Below are positions 47,769 through 55,998 of a stretch of DNA of 64,000 bases, one piece after another; the stretch's first letter is position 1, and the number at the start of each line of letters is the position of its first letter. Below the pieces are notes generated by a model. The model searched no databases, had not been told where the DNA came from, and worked only from the letters and a program-made list of their open reading frames with translations. The stretch spans positions 62,001 to 126,000 of the forward strand of contig CAJXUD010000010.1 of the NCBI GenBank assembly GCA_913061415.1. Reading direction: 5' to 3'. Both the position numbers and the translations under genes were made by a program. Source of the DNA: an uncultured Oleispira sp. (GTDB lineage Bacteria > Pseudomonadota > Gammaproteobacteria > Pseudomonadales > Oceanobacteraceae).

Positions 47769-48926
47769 TTACTTACGTTTCTTCGGCAAAATATCCATGT
47801 ACTTGCAGATAATTCCGATCATAATTTCATCGGCACCGCCGCCGATGGAAGCTAAGCGGTTGTCGCGATAAAAACGTGAAACAACGTTATCCCACATGAA
47901 GCCCATTCCGCCCCAATACTGTAAGCAGCTGTCGGCAACTTCACGTACAAGGCGACCTGATTTCAGTTTTGCCATTGAAGCTAAGCGCGTCATATCTTCT
48001 TTATTCAAATAACCTTCACAGGCTTGGTAAACCATGCAGCGCAGTGCTTCAATTTCAGTTTGCAGTTCAGCCATGCGGAAGTGGATTACTTGGTTATTAA
48101 TTAATGGCTGACCAAATGTTTCACGCTCGCGGCAATATTCGATTGTGCTATCAACGCAGATTTCCATCGACTTCAAAGACATCGCAGCAACGTACATACG
48201 TTCTTCTTGGAACTGCATCATCTGCATCATGAAGCCTGCGCCTTCGCTACCGATTAAGTTTTTCTGCGGTACGCGAACGTTATCGAAAAATACTTGTGCA
48301 GTATCAGAAGAACGCATACCCAGCTTGTCTAATTTTTCCGAGAAGCTAATGCCTTCTGAATCCATTGGTACAACGATCAACGATTTATTTTTATGCGCTT
48401 TATCATCAGAGGTGTTGGCAAGTAAGCAAATAAAGTCGGCTTGAGTGGAGTTGGTGATCCACATCTTTGTACCGTTAATGATGTAATCATCGCCGTCTTT
48501 TACTGCGGTGGTTTTAATCGCAGCAACGTCAGAACCTGCACCTGGCTCACTCACGCCAATACAAGCAACCATGTCACCAGCAACTGCAGGCGCTAGAAAG
48601 GTTTCTTTGATGTAGTCGCTACCAAAACGTGCTAACGCAGGCGTAGCCATACACGTTTGCACACCAATCGCCATCGGAACACCGCCACAAACGATGCCAC
48701 CAAATTCTTCAGCCGCCGCCATTTCGTATGAGAAATCTAATCCCATGCCACCAGCAGATTCGGGCTTAGAAATACCGAGCAGACCTAAATCGCCCATTTT
48801 TTTGAATAATTCTTTCGCTGGAAAAATGCCATCTTTTTCCCACTGTTCGATATTAGGATTGATTTCGTTCTCTACAAAATTACGAACGGTTCTTTTAATT
48901 TCGTTGTGTTCTTGAGTCAGGATCAT
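47769..48926 (-). CDS. atuD: Citronellyl-CoA dehydrogenase (AtuD-type acyl-CoA dehydrogenase)
   Basis: The 385-residue flavoprotein has the acyl-CoA dehydrogenase signatures CIGVSEPGAGSDVAAI, KMWITNSTQADFI and the C-terminal QYWGGMGFMWDNVVSRFYRD. In the Atu pathway it oxidises citronellyl-CoA to geranyl-CoA. Substrate is inferred from the cluster, since related LiuB oxidises isovaleryl-CoA. Confidence 0.85.
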   Translation of the reverse strand: MILTQEHNEIKRTVRNFVENEINPNIEQWEKDGIFPAKELFKKMGDLGLLGISKPESAGGMGLDFSYEMAAAEEFGGIVCGGVPMAIGVQTCMATPALARFGSDYIKETFLAPAVAGDMVACIGVSEPGAGSDVAAIKTTAVKDGDDYIINGTKMWITNSTQADFICLLANTSDDKAHKNKSLIVVPMDSEGISFSEKLDKLGMRSSDTAQVFFDNVRVPQKNLIGSEGAGFMMQMMQFQEERMYVAAMSLKSMEICVDSTIEYCRERETFGQPLINNQVIHFRMAELQTEIEALRCMVYQACEGYLNKEDMTRLASMAKLKSGRLVREVADSCLQYWGGMGFMWDNVVSRFYRDNRLASIGGGADEIMIGIICKYMDILPKKRK

Positions 48927-48970
48927 TTTATTATTCCCATTACTTAATTTTTAATTTATATAACTGCGCT

Positions 48971-50599
48971 TTAGAAGCGCGATACGCCAAAACTATTACT
49001 TTGAAGAGAACGATGCTTTTCTTCATCACACATGTCTAATAGCATTATCATTAACTTGCGCGTATCGCGTGGGTCGATTAAACCGTCATCCCAAATGCGT
49101 GCTGTGCCAAACAAAGCCGTTGAACCCGCTTCTAATTTCGCCGCCGTCATTTGCTCAATCTGATCGAGCATTTTCTCATCAGGCTCTTGGCCCATTTTCA
49201 ACTGCTTCTCTTCCGTTACAATGCGTAAAACTTTACCCGCTTGTGCGCCGCCCATAACCGCTGTTTTACTGTTTGGCCAAGCAAAAATAAAGCGAGGATC
49301 CAAACCACGACCGCACATCGCATAGTTACCAGCACCGTAAGAACCACCAATCACAATCGAAATCTTAGGCACTCGCGCATTCGCAACCGCTTGCAACATC
49401 TTAGAACCGTGCTTAATAATGCCGCTCTTTTCAGAATCAGTACCGACCATGAAGCCCGTCGTATTATGTAAGAACAAAAGCGACACTTGGTTCTGATCGC
49501 ACAGCTGAATAAACTGCGCCGCTTTGTTTGCACCCTTCGCCGTGATCGGACCATTATTACCAATAATGCCCACTGCATGACCTGCTATCTTGATGAAACC
49601 GCACACGGTTTGAATATCAAAATCAGGTTTGAAATCTTGGAAGTTAGAGCCATCGGCAATGCGCGCAACCACTTCACGCACATCGTAAGGCTTCTTAGAA
49701 TCACAAGGCACAACACCTAATAATTCGTCCGCACTGTATAGAGGTTCGTCATACGTTTTTTCAGCGCGTTTATCGAAGCATCCAGCCACTTGATCATTCC
49801 AAGGAAGACCTGCCATAACCTCACGAGCAATCCGCACACCATCAGCATCATCTTCGGCTAAATAGTCTGCCGTCCCTGCGTCATAGGCGTGAAGCTCTGC
49901 ACCACCCAATTCTTCGTCAGTCGCAATCTCGCCTGTCGCAGCTTTTAATAATGGAGGACCCGCTAAAAACATTTTTGTTTTATTACGAACAGCAATAATA
50001 AAATCAGAAAGGCCCGGCTGATAAGCACCACCCGCAGTAGCATTACCATGCACAACAGTAATTTGCGGAATACCTGCCGCCGATAAACGCGCTTGGTTGG
50101 CAAAGGCCTGCGCGCCCGGAACAAAAACGTCCGTGGCATATTGCAAGTTAGCGCCACCAGATTCTGCCAACGTAATGATTGGCAATTTATTCGCACGGGC
50201 AATTTCTTGAATGCGTAACGTTTTATCCAAACCCGCAGGGGAAATTGTGCCGCCTTTAATTGCGCTATTGTTTACCTGAATCATGCAACGTGCGCCAGCA
50301 ACATAACCGATTCCAGCAATAATACCGCCACCCGCTCCGCTGCCGTCTTTATCGTCGTGCATCTTTAAACCAGCAAGCGAGCATAATTCTAAAAAGTTAG
50401 AACCGCCGTCTAATAACAGGTTTAAACGCTCACGGGGTAACAGCTTTCCACGCTTACGAAATTTTTCTTTTGCTTGCTCGGCTTTTTCTAAAACCTTAGT
50501 TTCTACCGTACGAAATTCATCAATCGCTACCTGCATGGCAGCACTATTGTTGGCAAACTCTTCGCTATGGGTTTGAATTTCTGACGTTAAAATAGCCAT
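48971..50599 (-). CDS. atuC: Geranyl-CoA carboxylase beta subunit (carboxyltransferase)
   Basis: The 542-residue carboxyltransferase carries LPRERLNLLLDGGSNFLEL, the oxyanion segment GNATAGGAYQPGLSDF, FLAGPPLLKAATGE and IGGSYGAGNYAMCGR. Methylcrotonyl-CoA carboxylase beta subunits have an aromatic residue after IF in the IF(Y/F)NQA motif; here it is Ala167 (AFANQA). That fits a roomier acyl pocket for geranyl-CoA, where a Phe-to-Gly change has been reported. Its start shares a base with the atuA stop (TAATG). Confidence 0.88.
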   Translation of the reverse strand: MAILTSEIQTHSEEFANNSAAMQVAIDEFRTVETKVLEKAEQAKEKFRKRGKLLPRERLNLLLDGGSNFLELCSLAGLKMHDDKDGSGAGGGIIAGIGYVAGARCMIQVNNSAIKGGTISPAGLDKTLRIQEIARANKLPIITLAESGGANLQYATDVFVPGAQAFANQARLSAAGIPQITVVHGNATAGGAYQPGLSDFIIAVRNKTKMFLAGPPLLKAATGEIATDEELGGAELHAYDAGTADYLAEDDADGVRIAREVMAGLPWNDQVAGCFDKRAEKTYDEPLYSADELLGVVPCDSKKPYDVREVVARIADGSNFQDFKPDFDIQTVCGFIKIAGHAVGIIGNNGPITAKGANKAAQFIQLCDQNQVSLLFLHNTTGFMVGTDSEKSGIIKHGSKMLQAVANARVPKISIVIGGSYGAGNYAMCGRGLDPRFIFAWPNSKTAVMGGAQAGKVLRIVTEEKQLKMGQEPDEKMLDQIEQMTAAKLEAGSTALFGTARIWDDGLIDPRDTRKLMIMLLDMCDEEKHRSLQSNSFGVSRF

Positions 50600-52503
50600 T
50601 ACGCTGCCCCATTTTCATTGTTGTTTTTATTATGATCTGAATTAACTGATTCAATCATCGCTTTATAATTTTCTTCGGCTTTTTTGGCCATCGCGGCAGG
50701 CACCGCAACCGGCATATCCAATAACTGCTGTGCCATCGCTTTACCTTGTGGGTCAATACGTAAACTTGCGATACCACCACCACCCAGTGCTTGTTCTAAC
50801 ATCAAATTGAAAGCACCCAAGCCTGGTAACGAATATAATTTCACATCACTTTTATCACTCATGATGTGCGCTAAGTATTCACGGATTTTTTCTGGCTGCA
50901 CTGCATGTTGAATGTACGGTAAGTACGCAGAATCGCGGGCTAAAATACCCACATTACAATGGTCACCTTTATCACCACTGCGCGCCATGGCAAGGTTAAT
51001 CAGTGAAGTGGTTGCATCACAGTCACCTAACTCTTTAACCGAATCACCTGAAACAAGTGCCGCTGAAGCACTGGTAAAATTAGCGCTAACAAAATTTTCT
51101 AACGAAACACCTTCAGCAATTTTTACCGCAGTCGATTGATCGTTCAAATTAAACGACACCGCAATTTGATCTTTAGGCCACAAGAAAGAAAACAAACGAA
51201 TCATCGGACTAGGCTTTGGGCGACCGCCCACTAGCCCAGTTAAACCCGGTGCCATCGCCGTCGCTGCTTGAGCAATTTCACGGGCAAAAATACCCAAAGC
51301 TTTTTTGTCTTGATGATGCGCAGCAATTTTAACCACCACTTCTCGATTATCTAATGCACAAGAATGCGCACCGTAGGTTGTTTCACTGCCTAAGATTTCA
51401 ATATCCGTCGCGGTAAAAGCTTCTAAACCCATAGAGTTAAAAATAAAACTCACACGCTCAACAATACTTTCGCCAACACGCTGACCTTTCTCTACCGCCT
51501 GACGACCACCAATCATAAACGAGGCGTTACAACGATAACCGTCCATGTAAGTCGCGCTGACTTTATAATGATCTGAAGGCGGTCGGCCTTTTGCGCCCGA
51601 TATTAAAACATGACCTTCATCCAACTGTTCTAATTGAACTTGAGTGAAATCACAGGTCACATCGGGTAATAAATATTGCGAAGGATCGCCAATTTCGTAC
51701 AGGATTTGCTCTCCTACCGTGCCAACAGAAATCAATCCGCCAGTCCCTTCTGGTTTACTCACGATGAAAGAGCCATCCGCCACACACTCAACAATTGGGA
51801 ACCCCATATTGGCATAGCCTGCTTCTACCAACTGCCAGTCAGTAAAATTACCACCCGTGCATTGCGCACCACACTCAATAACATGGCCTGCCAATGAACC
51901 TTGGGCAAGCTGATCGTAATCAGTTTCAGACCAATCAAATTCATGCATTAACGGCCCAAGCACCACCGCGCTATCGACCACTCGGCCAGTAATCACAATA
52001 TCGGCACCCGCGCTTAACGCATCGCGAACCGCGCTGGCACCTAAATAACTGTTTACGCTTAAACATTGCTCTGGAAATTCTTCCCCAGAAAACATTTCAA
52101 CAATACCTGCATCAGCAAATTCTTGCTGGCGCTTAACTAAATTGTCCCCCTCGACTGCTGCCACCTTCAAATCGATGCCCGCTTTATCGATAGCAGCCTG
52201 CAACGCCGCCACACAGCCACGTACGTTCACGCCACCCGCATTACTAACGACCTTGATTCCTTGCTCAGCAATTGGCTTCAGCAAGCGCTCTAGGGTCATG
52301 ACGAAGTCAGGTGCAAAACCCGCTTCTGGGTTTTTCATCCGTGCCCCAGCCATAATCGACATGGTCACTTCGGCAAGATAATCAAAAACCAAATAATCCA
52401 ACTGGCCTTTGTGAACCAATTGCTGAGCTGCCATTGAGGTATCACCCCAAAATGCCGATGCACAGCCAATACGTACTTTCTTTTCAGTCATCTGCTTAGT
52501 CAC
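50599..52503 (-). CDS. atuA: Acyclic terpene utilisation protein AtuA
   Basis: The 634-residue protein belongs to the AtuA (DUF1446) family: an N-terminal domain starting VRIGCASAFWGDTSMAAQQLV with LDYLVFDYLAEVTMSIM, GVKVVSNAGGVNVRGC-like segment and DIVITGRVVDSA, then a smaller C-terminal domain with LAMARSGDKGDHCNVGI. It is essential for citronellol and geraniol use in Pseudomonas; the reaction it performs is not settled. First gene of the minus-strand operon, with promoter and operator just upstream. Confidence 0.92.
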   Translation of the reverse strand: MTKQMTEKKVRIGCASAFWGDTSMAAQQLVHKGQLDYLVFDYLAEVTMSIMAGARMKNPEAGFAPDFVMTLERLLKPIAEQGIKVVSNAGGVNVRGCVAALQAAIDKAGIDLKVAAVEGDNLVKRQQEFADAGIVEMFSGEEFPEQCLSVNSYLGASAVRDALSAGADIVITGRVVDSAVVLGPLMHEFDWSETDYDQLAQGSLAGHVIECGAQCTGGNFTDWQLVEAGYANMGFPIVECVADGSFIVSKPEGTGGLISVGTVGEQILYEIGDPSQYLLPDVTCDFTQVQLEQLDEGHVLISGAKGRPPSDHYKVSATYMDGYRCNASFMIGGRQAVEKGQRVGESIVERVSFIFNSMGLEAFTATDIEILGSETTYGAHSCALDNREVVVKIAAHHQDKKALGIFAREIAQAATAMAPGLTGLVGGRPKPSPMIRLFSFLWPKDQIAVSFNLNDQSTAVKIAEGVSLENFVSANFTSASAALVSGDSVKELGDCDATTSLINLAMARSGDKGDHCNVGILARDSAYLPYIQHAVQPEKIREYLAHIMSDKSDVKLYSLPGLGAFNLMLEQALGGGGIASLRIDPQGKAMAQQLLDMPVAVPAAMAKKAEENYKAMIESVNSDHNKNNNENGAA

Positions 52504-52555
52504 TTCTTTAATTATTTAGAGACCTTTAACACACAAGTGCCATTTCAATAATTTA

Positions 52556-52585
52556 AGAATACCAAGCAAGCGCTTGGTTTGTAAA
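52556..52585 (-). promoter_or_regulatory. atuA promoter with AtuR operator in the spacer
   Basis: On the minus strand TTTACA (52580-52585) and TATTCT (52556-52561) are separated by exactly 18 bases. That spacer contains most of the palindrome ACCAAGC-AAGC-GCTTGGT (52561-52578, plus strand), with the perfect inner palindrome CAAGCGCTTG at 52567-52576. A TetR-type regulator bound there would block RNA polymerase. A TATAAT at 52628-52633 may serve atuR in the other direction. Confidence 0.7.
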
Positions 52586-52676
52586 GTATTCACTTCAGTG
52601 ATATCTATATAAAAAACCAAACATCTTTATAATAGCCAGCTAATATCATTCGGCTCTCACTAGGCTCTTTTAATTT

Positions 52677-53306
52677 ATGCCAAAGCAAAAAAAACAACTC
52701 TCTACTGATCACCAAGCTTTAGTCGACAAAGGAGTAGTCAATGCTCCCGACAGTGCCAAAGGCCGTCTATTACAGGCAGCCGCAACGCTGTTTAAAGAGA
52801 AAGGGTATGAGCGCACAACGGTAAGAGACCTAGGCAAGGCAGTTGGCATTCAGTCTGGCAGCCTGTTTCATCATTACCCCAATAAAGAAGCCATCCTTCG
52901 AGCGGTTATGGAAGAAACCATAATTCTTAATACCGAACTAATGAAAGCCGCACTGGCGCAAACGAATAAACCAGAAGATAAAATATTGGCCCTCATTCGC
53001 TGTGAACTAGAATCTGTTTTGGGTGAAACCGGAGCCGCCATGACGGTATTGGTTTACGAGTGGCGCTCGCTTAAGGAAGAAAGTCAGCTTGAAATACTCA
53101 AGCTTCGAGATATCTATGAAAACTTATGGATCGGTACGTTAATAGAAGCAAAAGAAGCTGGATCAGTCGTTATTGACCCTGCTGTTTTACGCCGATTATT
53201 AACCGGTGCCTTGAGCTGGACCGTCAATTGGTACCGCAAAGAAGGTGATTTAACCGTCGAACAACTTGCTCAAATGGCGCTAAGTCTCGCAATTAAGCCG
53301 AATTAA
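52677..53306 (+). CDS. atuR: TetR-family repressor of the atu operon
   Basis: The 209-residue protein has a TetR N-terminal helix-turn-helix (about 25-75; KGYERTTVRDLGKAVGIQSGSLFHHYPNKEAIL, in two parts KGYERTTVRDLGKAV and SLFHHYPNK) and a helical ligand-binding C-terminal domain. It is divergent from atuA with a shared palindromic operator region. AtuR in Pseudomonas represses atu genes; an acyl-CoA pathway intermediate is the probable inducer (inference). Confidence 0.85.
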   Translation: MPKQKKQLSTDHQALVDKGVVNAPDSAKGRLLQAAATLFKEKGYERTTVRDLGKAVGIQSGSLFHHYPNKEAILRAVMEETIILNTELMKAALAQTNKPEDKILALIRCELESVLGETGAAMTVLVYEWRSLKEESQLEILKLRDIYENLWIGTLIEAKEAGSVVIDPAVLRRLLTGALSWTVNWYRKEGDLTVEQLAQMALSLAIKPN

Positions 53307-53411
53307 CAGAATCACTCAATAAAATATTACAAATAAGCCATTGAATTTACTGGGTTTTTTGTTAACTTAGGCACGAATAAGCAAAGAGCCATGAATATCC
53401 TTAATTGCCTG

Positions 53412-53440
53412 TTGACAATATAGGCGCTACTCAGGATAAT
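53412..53440 (+). promoter_or_regulatory. rpsT promoter
   Basis: TTGACA (53412-53417) and GATAAT (53435-53440) are 17 bases apart, close to a consensus sigma-70 promoter. AAGGAG precedes the rpsT ATG. Confidence 0.8.
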
Positions 53441-53484
53441 TCACGCCCTTATTTTCAAGTTAATAATTCCCAAAGGAGCCGACT

Positions 53485-53751
53485 ATGGCAAATTCCGCTG
53501 GATCGAAAAAACGCGCACGCCAGGCTGTAGTACGTCGCTCTCGTAACGTTAGCCTTCGTTCTATGGTTCGTACTTACATCAAGAAAGTACAAGCTGCTAT
53601 CGATGCAAACAACTATGACGATGCACAGGTTGCATTGACTAATGCTATGCCTTACATCGACAAGATGGTTACAAAAAGCATTTTGCATAAGAACAAAGCT
53701 GCTCGCGTTAAGAGCCGTTTGAATGCTGCAGTTCTAGCTATCAAAGCTTAA
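53485..53751 (+). CDS. rpsT: Ribosomal protein S20
   Basis: The 88-residue basic protein is the complete S20 of the small ribosomal subunit: MANSAGSKKRARQAVVRRSRN at the start (shown in part), RTYIKKVQAAI, and KNKAARVKSRL near the end. It has its own strong promoter and terminator. In Pseudomonas it lies next to murJ; here the atu island separates the two. Confidence 0.97.
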   Translation: MANSAGSKKRARQAVVRRSRNVSLRSMVRTYIKKVQAAIDANNYDDAQVALTNAMPYIDKMVTKSILHKNKAARVKSRLNAAVLAIKA

Positions 53752-53810
53752 TTGTAAAGCATACCTTAAGACCTAGCTCTCTCAGCGGAGTGAGCTTAGG
53801 ACTTAAACAA

Positions 53811-53836
53811 AAAAACCAGCTTCGGCTGGTTTTTTT
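53811..53836 (+). terminator. Rho-independent terminator of rpsT
   Basis: AACCAGC, tetraloop TTCG, GCTGGTT and seven T residues. A-residues upstream make it work in both directions. Confidence 0.92.
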
Positions 53837-53852
53837 GTGCCCGTAATTTAAT

Positions 53853-53915
53853 CTACAGATCTGTTTGCTCTGGTGTTACCTGCTCATCCGTAATTTTAAT
53901 ATTAATATAAGGCAT
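53853..53915 (-). pseudogene. Truncated 4-oxalocrotonate tautomerase-like fragment
   Basis: A minus-strand frame encodes MPYINIKITDEQVTPEQTDL and then a TAG. The first 17 residues match the start of 4-oxalocrotonate tautomerase family proteins, with the catalytic Pro after the initiator Met. These proteins usually run to 60-80 residues. AGGAAG sits 4 bases before the ATG. The sequence after the stop is the rpsT terminator and shows no tautomerase continuation in any frame I read. It lies 19 bases after the DMT permease gene and was probably once its operon partner. Confidence 0.65.
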
Positions 53916-53934
53916 CAAACTTCCTTTGCTTAAT

Positions 53935-54885
53935 TCATATTGAATCGTTTTGAAACGACATTTTACGTCCAAAATATCGACTATGGGCTAACCACGCACC
54001 CAGGCTTACACACATCAAACCCGAAATTAATTCGATACTGACATGCTCATTAAATATCACAATGGCTGCAATACCTGAAATCACCGGCACGATCGACATC
54101 ACCGCCCCCATCTCCGAAGGCCCGATTCTTTGCACGGCCTTCACATAAAAAATCATCTGCACAATCGTCGCCATAATTCCCTGATAAAAAGCCTGAAGCC
54201 CTATATCACTCCAACTAGCACTGGATAATGCCTTGGGTAAAAATACGAGATAAACGGGTAAATAAAATACACTCGTCAGCAAGGCTAAACTGACGGTGAC
54301 CTGCCAAGGAGTAATTTGCCAGCGCTTAATGAGCACAGAAAATATAGCCCAGAACAATGCCGCAGCCACCAGCCAGCCATCACCTAATAGCGTGGTGGTA
54401 TTAAATTTAAACCCTCCATTACTAAAGCCCCCACCAGTAAAGACTCCAAGCTCTCCCGCAAAAAGAACCGATACACCCAAGGTGATTACGCCAATGCCTA
54501 GCCATTTCTGAATGCCGTGAGTTTCTTTATTAATTAAAAATGATAAAACAATAATGAATAACGGCATCATACCCGGCAGCAAGATAGCCGCATGAGAAGC
54601 CGACGCTAACTGAAAACCACTAAAGGCGCATAAGGTATAGGCCAAGCCACCAATTAAGCTACAGATGATTAAGCGAGGTGTGAACAAGGGGAAACGGTAC
54701 TTGAATAGCCAGAGAGGAAATAACATACTCGCACAAGTAATATAACGAATGGCAATCACATCATACGGTAGTAATTCACTGATCCCTCCCATACGAGAGA
54801 CCAAAATAAACCCAGCCCAAATTAACGCGGCAGCAAATGCAAAAACATAGCCTTGCTGTTGATTGCTCAAACCCTGTTCATTCAC
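53935..54885 (-). CDS. EamA/DMT-family permease
   Basis: The 316-residue inner-membrane protein has about ten helices arranged as two EamA repeats (about 12-150 and 165-305). Typical segments are FAFAAALIWAGFILVSR, AGELGVF and a second-repeat GPSEMGAVMSIVPVISGIAAIVIFNE. Substrate cannot be told from sequence; family members export amino acids and metabolites. Downstream is the tautomerase fragment. Confidence 0.85.
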   Translation of the reverse strand: MNEQGLSNQQQGYVFAFAAALIWAGFILVSRMGGISELLPYDVIAIRYITCASMLFPLWLFKYRFPLFTPRLIICSLIGGLAYTLCAFSGFQLASASHAAILLPGMMPLFIIVLSFLINKETHGIQKWLGIGVITLGVSVLFAGELGVFTGGGFSNGGFKFNTTTLLGDGWLVAAALFWAIFSVLIKRWQITPWQVTVSLALLTSVFYLPVYLVFLPKALSSASWSDIGLQAFYQGIMATIVQMIFYVKAVQRIGPSEMGAVMSIVPVISGIAAIVIFNEHVSIELISGLMCVSLGAWLAHSRYFGRKMSFQNDSI

Positions 54886-54999
54886 GCAGTATCCTTAACG
54901 ATATTTTAAAATAAGCCTATTTAAGACAACACCATAGACCTATTTTAAACGCATTAAAAATGAATATTTATGAAGTAGAGATTCAGTTTAATTGAACGA

Positions 55000-55431
55000 C
55001 TACTTAGCAGGACCAACCGTATAGTGTGCGATACGATTACCCAGTAGCAAAGCAAAAATAAAGAGTAATATATCTTCCTGTCCCGTCATAATATTGAGCA
55101 ATGCAGGGCCAGGGCATAAACCCACCATCCCCCAACCAATACCAAACAAAGCAGCCCCACCTAAAAGCCGAGCATCTAGTTGAGTTAGGCTTGGGCGATG
55201 GAAGATCGAGTGAAACAAAGGCTGCTTCATTTTATTTGAGAGCCCATAAGCAATCGAAAAAATAACGATTGCAGAAGCCATTACCGCCATCAAAGCCGGT
55301 TGCCAATTGCCAAATAGATCCAAGAAGCCGCGAACCTTCTCCGGGTTAGTCATACCCGAAACCAACAGCCCCAATCCAAATATGACACCAGCTAAGAGCG
55401 GCGTTATCATCTTCATTAATTTATTCATCAC
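55000..55431 (-). CDS. YeeE/YedE-family membrane protein, second half (DUF6691 type)
   Basis: The 143-residue protein has four membrane helices and the motif GIGWGMVGLCPGPAL with the conserved Cys, plus LVSGMTNPEKVRGFLD. It pairs with the next gene; together they equal one full-length YeeE/YedE transporter, a family tied to uptake of thiosulfate or other sulfur compounds. The genes are one base apart. Confidence 0.85.
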   Translation of the reverse strand: MMNKLMKMITPLLAGVIFGLGLLVSGMTNPEKVRGFLDLFGNWQPALMAVMASAIVIFSIAYGLSNKMKQPLFHSIFHRPSLTQLDARLLGGAALFGIGWGMVGLCPGPALLNIMTGQEDILLFIFALLLGNRIAHYTVGPAK

Positions 55432-55432
55432 A

Positions 55433-55843
55433 CTACACCCCCGCCATCATGGTATTCATAACCAGCACCGTAAGAATACCAAAAATCATAAACGTACCGG
55501 TTGCTACTATAGAGCGGACTGAGAAACGGCCAATACCACACACCCCATGACCCGACGTACAACCGTTACCAATATAGGTTCCCATACCGACTAGAACACC
55601 TGCCACAACGAGTAGTATTTTATTATCCGTCATCTGCACAACTGGTGCACCAGCAAAATACACATATAAAGGATAAGCCGCTAATAAGCCTATGAAAAAA
55701 TAGAGACTCCAAGATCGATGACCTTGGCGCAATAAAAACAGGTTCGCCACAACGCCCGATATACCACCGATGCGCCCAACCCCTAACCACAAAATCGCAG
55801 CCGCAATACCAATTAAGGCGCCACCTGCCAGTTCGTTCCACAT
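55433..55843 (-). CDS. YeeE/YedE-family membrane protein, first half
   Basis: From ATG 55843 (AGGAA seven bases upstream) the protein has 136 residues, four membrane helices and the motif GNGCTSGHGVCGIGRFS with two conserved Cys that in the family relay sulfur species. A longer frame to 55885 lacks a ribosome site. The split two-gene form is common in proteobacteria. Confidence 0.87.
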   Translation of the reverse strand: MWNELAGGALIGIAAAILWLGVGRIGGISGVVANLFLLRQGHRSWSLYFFIGLLAAYPLYVYFAGAPVVQMTDNKILLVVAGVLVGMGTYIGNGCTSGHGVCGIGRFSVRSIVATGTFMIFGILTVLVMNTMMAGV

Positions 55844-55998
55844 TTCAATATTCCTAAATTCCAATATACCGATGCATAGTAACACGCCGGCGAGCTACCC
55901 TCTGTGTTTCACGGCTTTAAATCCTATTTTGATAGACTATATAGGCCCGACTCTTGTAAAATTATAAAAAACTCAATATGACGTAAGGATACTCACAA

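Noticed and set aside
49241-50202. Several frames within atuC on both strands
   Set aside because: atuC is complete with carboxyltransferase motifs; these are shadow frames rich in Arg and His.
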